Positions 60,740 through 64,000 of a stretch of 64,000 nucleotides of DNA are shown here, piece after piece. Both the position numbers and the translations under genes were made by a program. This DNA comes from Casuarina equisetifolia. Its lineage: Eukaryota > Streptophyta > Magnoliopsida > Fagales > Casuarinaceae. Below the pieces are notes generated by a model, which worked only from the letters and a program-made list of their open reading frames with translations, made no database searches and was not told the DNA's origin. The DNA lies in the NCBI GenBank assembly GCA_028551475.1, contig CM052360.1, positions 14,248,501 through 14,312,500 on the forward strand. Direction: 5' to 3'. The stretch's first letter is position 1, and each line of letters opens with the position of its first letter.

Positions 60740-62295
60740 TATTGGGTTTATAGCTATCCAAGAAGGGGGGGTTGAATTGGATATCTAGAAGTTTATCTAA
60801 TTTTAATGTCTTCCTAAATTTTTGTTTCTTTATAGCAATCATAACTAAATAAGATATCACAATAGTAATAGAGTATAAATTAAAAGGATTAGATTAGAAA
60901 ATTCACAACCAAGAATTTCACGGTGGTTTGGCACTTTTCACCTACTTCCATCCTCTTCTTCTTCAACTCAAACCAAGTTTAAACCTGTTTTACTTCAAAC
61001 AAGGAGAGCACCTCTCCTTCACCTCATATCTCCTCAAAAGGAGTTATATAGCTTATGGTTACAAGGTTAGGTTTACAAAAACCTTGATACATCAAGCTCA
61101 TTCCTCAAATATATAATATGAGTGAGGATTTAAACTTATTAGAGAGCTAATTGAATGTATACAAATTCAATTCAAGCTCTAATCTCGAAAGCCCCAATTT
61201 CACAAATCTAGGGTTTTGGATTTACAATAATCTTTATGTGCAAATAATGTTATAATTAATCTAGCACATACAAAGATCAATCTATCAAACGATATTCACA
61301 AGATAACAAGTTTAGAGAATATCACCGAAGATTTCCTTTTCCTTCAAACGTTACCGAACACGGCAATAAGAGCAAATCGATGAGGGCTTTTATCTCTTTT
61401 GATCAAATCAGCAAGAATATGTCTTAGCAAGCTCAAATATTTCATCCAAAGCTCCCTTTTATAACAGGTACTCAAACGTTGAATAGATTAGGGTTTCGAT
61501 TCAAACCTTTTCGAAATCCTTCCATTGAGATTTGATGGATATGATGTTGTACTAATGCAAATGATGATTTTCCAGCAAGATAACCATTTTGACACTTAGT
61601 TGCCTCACCATTCTTCCCGTTGGAGCCGTTGTTGTAGGAGAGAGATCGAGAAGAGAAGGATAGCTCTAGGTTGAAGGATGCAGCTAGGGCTTCAGGCGTT
61701 CAATCATAAGAGCTTACACTCTTATTTGCTCCATACGCTAGCGTTTTGGATAAGTGACCTACTTAGAACGTTGCCATTTCAAGCTTCGTGAGCTAGCCTC
61801 TCTTCACGAGTTGAACCTCTCTTCACGGGCTGACCCTCTTTTATGGGCTTAACCATTTTCACGGGCTTAACCTCTTTCACAGGCTGAACCTCTCTCATGG
61901 GATGAACCTTTTTTATGAGCTTAACATATAAATAAGCTTCATGTACCCATATATAAATATATGGTCAATCCATCACTTGTAAATACACCAATTCCAAGTA
62001 TCAAAATTTCTTTAACATAACTAAGAATGTAAATTAATCTATTGAACAAAATATTCAAAGATTAAATCAAATTGGCTTCATATTTGATGTTTGATAATAA
62101 AATGTAGGAACCTGGCTACTTTATAATATCATTAATTGATATTATAATTTGCACACCTTTTACTTCCTTTTAAGTTTTAATATGTGCACTCACAATCTCA
62201 TATATTCTATTATATATGCAAATATAATATTCTATTTAACATATATTCAAATAAAATTTTTCTCAATCAAAACATTAAGCACATGATTTTCAACA
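60740..62295 (-). repeat. Element B, 5' LTR (right)
   Basis: 1556 bp. The inner end is TATTGGG in place of TGTTGGG (CAATA for CAACA on the coding strand), so the terminal dinucleotide has decayed there. The outer end TTTTCAACA is intact and is followed by the GCATT duplication. Confidence 0.92.
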
Positions 62296-62325
62296 GCATT
62301 TAATGTGGCAGCTCATCTTCAAACA

Positions 62326-62330
62326 AAAGG
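62326..62330 (+). repeat. Target-site duplication of element A, right copy (AAAGG)
   Basis: Follows the CAAACA end of element A; compare GAAGG at 46748-46752. Confidence 0.75.
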
Positions 62331-62552
62331 AGAACTGTAGGAAAGTAGAAGAAGCTATGAGAAGGGAAGCTCTAGAGCAGCAGCAATGAGAAAAGGAATG
62401 GTACTAGGAGCCAGAAGAGCTCCAAAGACAAAAGGAAGAGGCTATGTGAAGAACGAAATAGCAAAAGGAGGAAGAACAGTCAAACTAAATGAAATTGTTG
62501 GGCAAGAAGAAATCCCATCAGGAAACTCTTCTTTGCACTTGGCTTGAAGTGG

Positions 62553-64000
62553 ACATTTGTGGAAACTTGGTTGTAATTGGTTTTCAAAGGGCTGCACACT
62601 TAATTCCATGTTTAAGTTTGAAAATTGTGTAATCATTATTGTTTGATAAAGTTTTTGGTGTGATCAATTTTTTTGCCCTTTTTTCTTCTTTTATTGTGGT
62701 CTAGCAGCTCATCTATCCTCTACGTTGGGAGGTGTTGGTGTTTGCAAGAGGTTTCAAGTTCAAGACACCAAATTCCCCTACCCCTTTAATGGTTTGAGAT
62801 TATGATTAGGTGATCGGTAGTAATGGTGCACAATGTGATCTTTTCTAAACTATTATAAAAATATCTTCTTTCTACCTGTGATTAATTCACAAGAAGTGAA
62901 GAAAAGAGAACAATATGCAATAGGAAAACTTAACTTCAAAAGGCTTTTCAAACAAATTTCTAAAATGCTTCACTTAATACTTCCCCATTTGTCTCTCCTT
63001 GTGATTTTTACTATGGTCTTGGCTACCACTTTTGTCTCATAGTTTCTTTAAGTTACATAGAAAAGACACCTTGTTCTTGCTAAACTACTCTCTAGCATTA
63101 AGTAATTGTATAAATAATACAAATTTTGTACATTCCTTATAAAAAAAATTCTTATTTAATATCCTAAGTTTTTTTTTTCTTGTTTTACATCAACAAAGTG
63201 ACATTTTATGACAAATTAGTATGTGACAAACAAAAACATCAAACGAAAGATAATTTGAAATTATGCACTCAATATTAAAACTAAAATATTTTGATCTATC
63301 TGTTCCTAACTAAACTAGTCACTTTTAAATTAATGCCTAGTTTAAGATAATAAAATAAATTGTGTCTTAAGTGCAATAAACTTTATTTTTTATATTAGAA
63401 AGGCAAATGAGATAATTTGATCATTTAAGAAGACTTGGCTACTTCCTTTATTAAATTGACCTTTTAACCTATTCTCATAACAAGTGATATCATATCTAAA
63501 TTGGAACATGATTCAATGAGCTTGTGATTGTTATTCCCTAATGTGAGGTGAAAAATAGACTCACCTAATAAGCTTATGGTTCTTATATCCTAATGTGGGG
63601 CGGGATTGACTTAGGTTTCTAAAGCTTTTTTTCTTCCTTTTCCTTTAAGAGATGTGAATCAAAGTATTTTCCTACGAGTTATACATTGTCAAACTAGACC
63701 AAATAACAAGCAATTAGAAACATCCAATGCAAACAACAACAAAGACAATTAATTTTAGGTAGGTGGTTTCGTTTAAGCTACCTCGAACCTTTGTCCACAC
63801 CACTCTAGCAATCTATTGTCACTTTTCAATCAATTTCCAATTGATTAGAAGGAATAACTAATCCCTTAGATTTCATTTCAATTTCTCTTTGAAAGAAGAT
63901 ATAATCAAACTATACATATAAGATAATGAATGTTTCTAGCTCAAAATTACATAAACAAGAGCTAAGATTGTTCTTTATGAAGTTTGGACAAAAGCTCAAA
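62553..64000. other. Non-coding flank 3' of the ARGLU1-like pseudogene
   Basis: About 1.45 kb, AT-rich. It probably includes the former 3' UTR. A phrase around AGCTTGTGATTGTTATTCCC, then CCTAATGTGAGG, is repeated with changes at 63519-63546 and 63569-63602. No gene or complete element is recognised. Confidence 0.5.

Larger units (their letters stand above)
52673..62295 (-). mobile_element. Copia element B, complete 9.6-kb LTR retrotransposon nested in element A
   Basis: Starts TGTTGGGTTTATGG and ends TTTTCAACA on the + strand, flanked by a perfect duplication GCATT (52668-52672 and 62296-62300). The 3' LTR is at left (52673-55459, lengthened by an insert), the 5' LTR at right (60740-62295). 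Primer site, gag, protease, integrase, RT and RNase H lie on the minus strand in Copia order. The long LTRs, large size and coiled-coil spacer after gag suggest the SIRE/Maximus branch, but no envelope-like frame is seen. It carries stops, frameshifts and catalytic substitutions, so it is not autonomous. The solo LTR in the satellite (28609-30196) is another member. Confidence 0.94.
46753..62325 (-). mobile_element. Copia element A (older host of the nest), coding on minus strand
   Basis: LTR retrotransposon with 345-bp LTRs starting TGTTTGAAGATGAGC and ending CATTTTACA on the minus strand. Left LTR 46753-47097; right LTR 52357-52672 continued at 62296-62325 after element B. Internal part 47098-52356 runs on the minus strand in the order primer site, gag, protease, integrase, reverse transcriptase, RNase H, which is Copia order. 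Its own length without B would be about 5.9 kb. The LTRs differ at many positions by eye, and every coding domain has stops or frameshifts, so it is old and dead. It sits in the last exon of the ARGLU1-like pseudogene. Confidence 0.9.
43043..62552 (+). pseudogene. ARGLU1: ARGLU1-like (arginine/glutamate-rich, SR-type) pseudogene, split by nested retrotransposons
   Basis: ARGLU1 proteins are nuclear: an N-terminal RS region and a C-terminal Arg/Glu coiled coil that act with splicing and transcription machinery. Recognisable exons are: one ending at 43148 (SPSRSQR; its start is uncertain), 43431-43646 (KSRSPTP-type RS repeats, then SPIHKSSS and ERKNMSEKM), 45454-45673 (LIEEETTKRVEEAICRKVEE, then EIQRRLEEGRKRLHDEV), 46707-46752 (EKARKK...ERMLK), and its continuation at 62331-62549 (ENCRKVEEAMRREALEQQ, then EELQRQKEEAM and a KLFFALGLK end). 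GT-AG sites and phases between exons are preserved, so this is a decayed duplicate with introns, not a retrocopy. In-frame stops occur in most exons, there is a poly-A slip near 45670, a frameshift before the C-terminus, and the normal stop after GLK is TGG. Several Trp codons sit where Arg is expected, consistent with C-to-T decay. The last exon is cut by element A. Not expected to make protein. Confidence 0.85.

Noticed and set aside
62700-62790. Possible tRNA-derived SINE (TTTCAAGTTC box-B-like phrase)
   Set aside because: No box A, no defined ends and no target duplication found.

Overview
This window is nuclear DNA from a flowering plant. The evidence is an intronless PLS-class pentatricopeptide-repeat gene, two GH28 polygalacturonase genes with plant GT-AG introns, Ty1/Copia LTR retrotransposons with tRNA-Met-like primer sites, and AT-rich intergenic DNA. 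The species cannot be fixed from the sequence. Nothing prokaryotic or organellar is visible. || Layout: (1) Positions 1-16 kb are gene-rich. They hold the last exon of a pyroglutamyl-peptidase I-like gene (42-281), an E-subgroup PPR gene (792-2828), polygalacturonase gene 1 (PG1, nine exons, 3456-6131) and polygalacturonase gene 2 (PG2, seven exons, 11974-15952). All four read on the + strand. Both PG models were assembled exon by exon; every junction is GT-AG, phases agree and the frames stay open, giving 462 and 525 aa. || (2) Positions 18.64-38.66 kb are one tandem satellite of about 20 kb. Its basic unit is about 101 bp, and it is interrupted only by a 1588-bp solo LTR with a perfect 5-bp target-site duplication. 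The satellite is modular: a 70-bp module B plus zero, one or two copies of a 31-bp module A gives units of 70, 101 or 132 bp. Module A looks like B with its middle removed. Most differences between copies are CG to TG/CA changes, as expected of long-methylated DNA. || (3) Positions 38.7-43 kb are non-coding, with microsatellites, a T-rich minisatellite and a 59-bp triplicate. || (4) Positions 43-62.55 kb are one broken gene with a nest of transposons inside it. Exons of a plant ARGLU1-like (arginine/glutamate-rich, SR-type) gene run from about 43.1 kb, carry several stops, and are split in the last exon at 46752/62326 by an old Copia element (A, 345-bp LTRs). A 9.6-kb Copia element (B, about 1.6-kb LTRs) is inserted in the right LTR of A with a perfect TSD. 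A further 1.16-kb LTR-like piece sits in the left LTR of B. The solo LTR in the satellite belongs to the same family as B. Both Copia elements are coding-dead. || How the parts relate: only the PPR gene, the two polygalacturonases and probably the truncated peptidase look functional. The polygalacturonases are a diverged neighbouring pair that would act on homogalacturonan in the cell wall. The right three quarters of the window is repeat-dominated, and the order of insertions can be read directly from the nesting. The most unusual object is the modular satellite.
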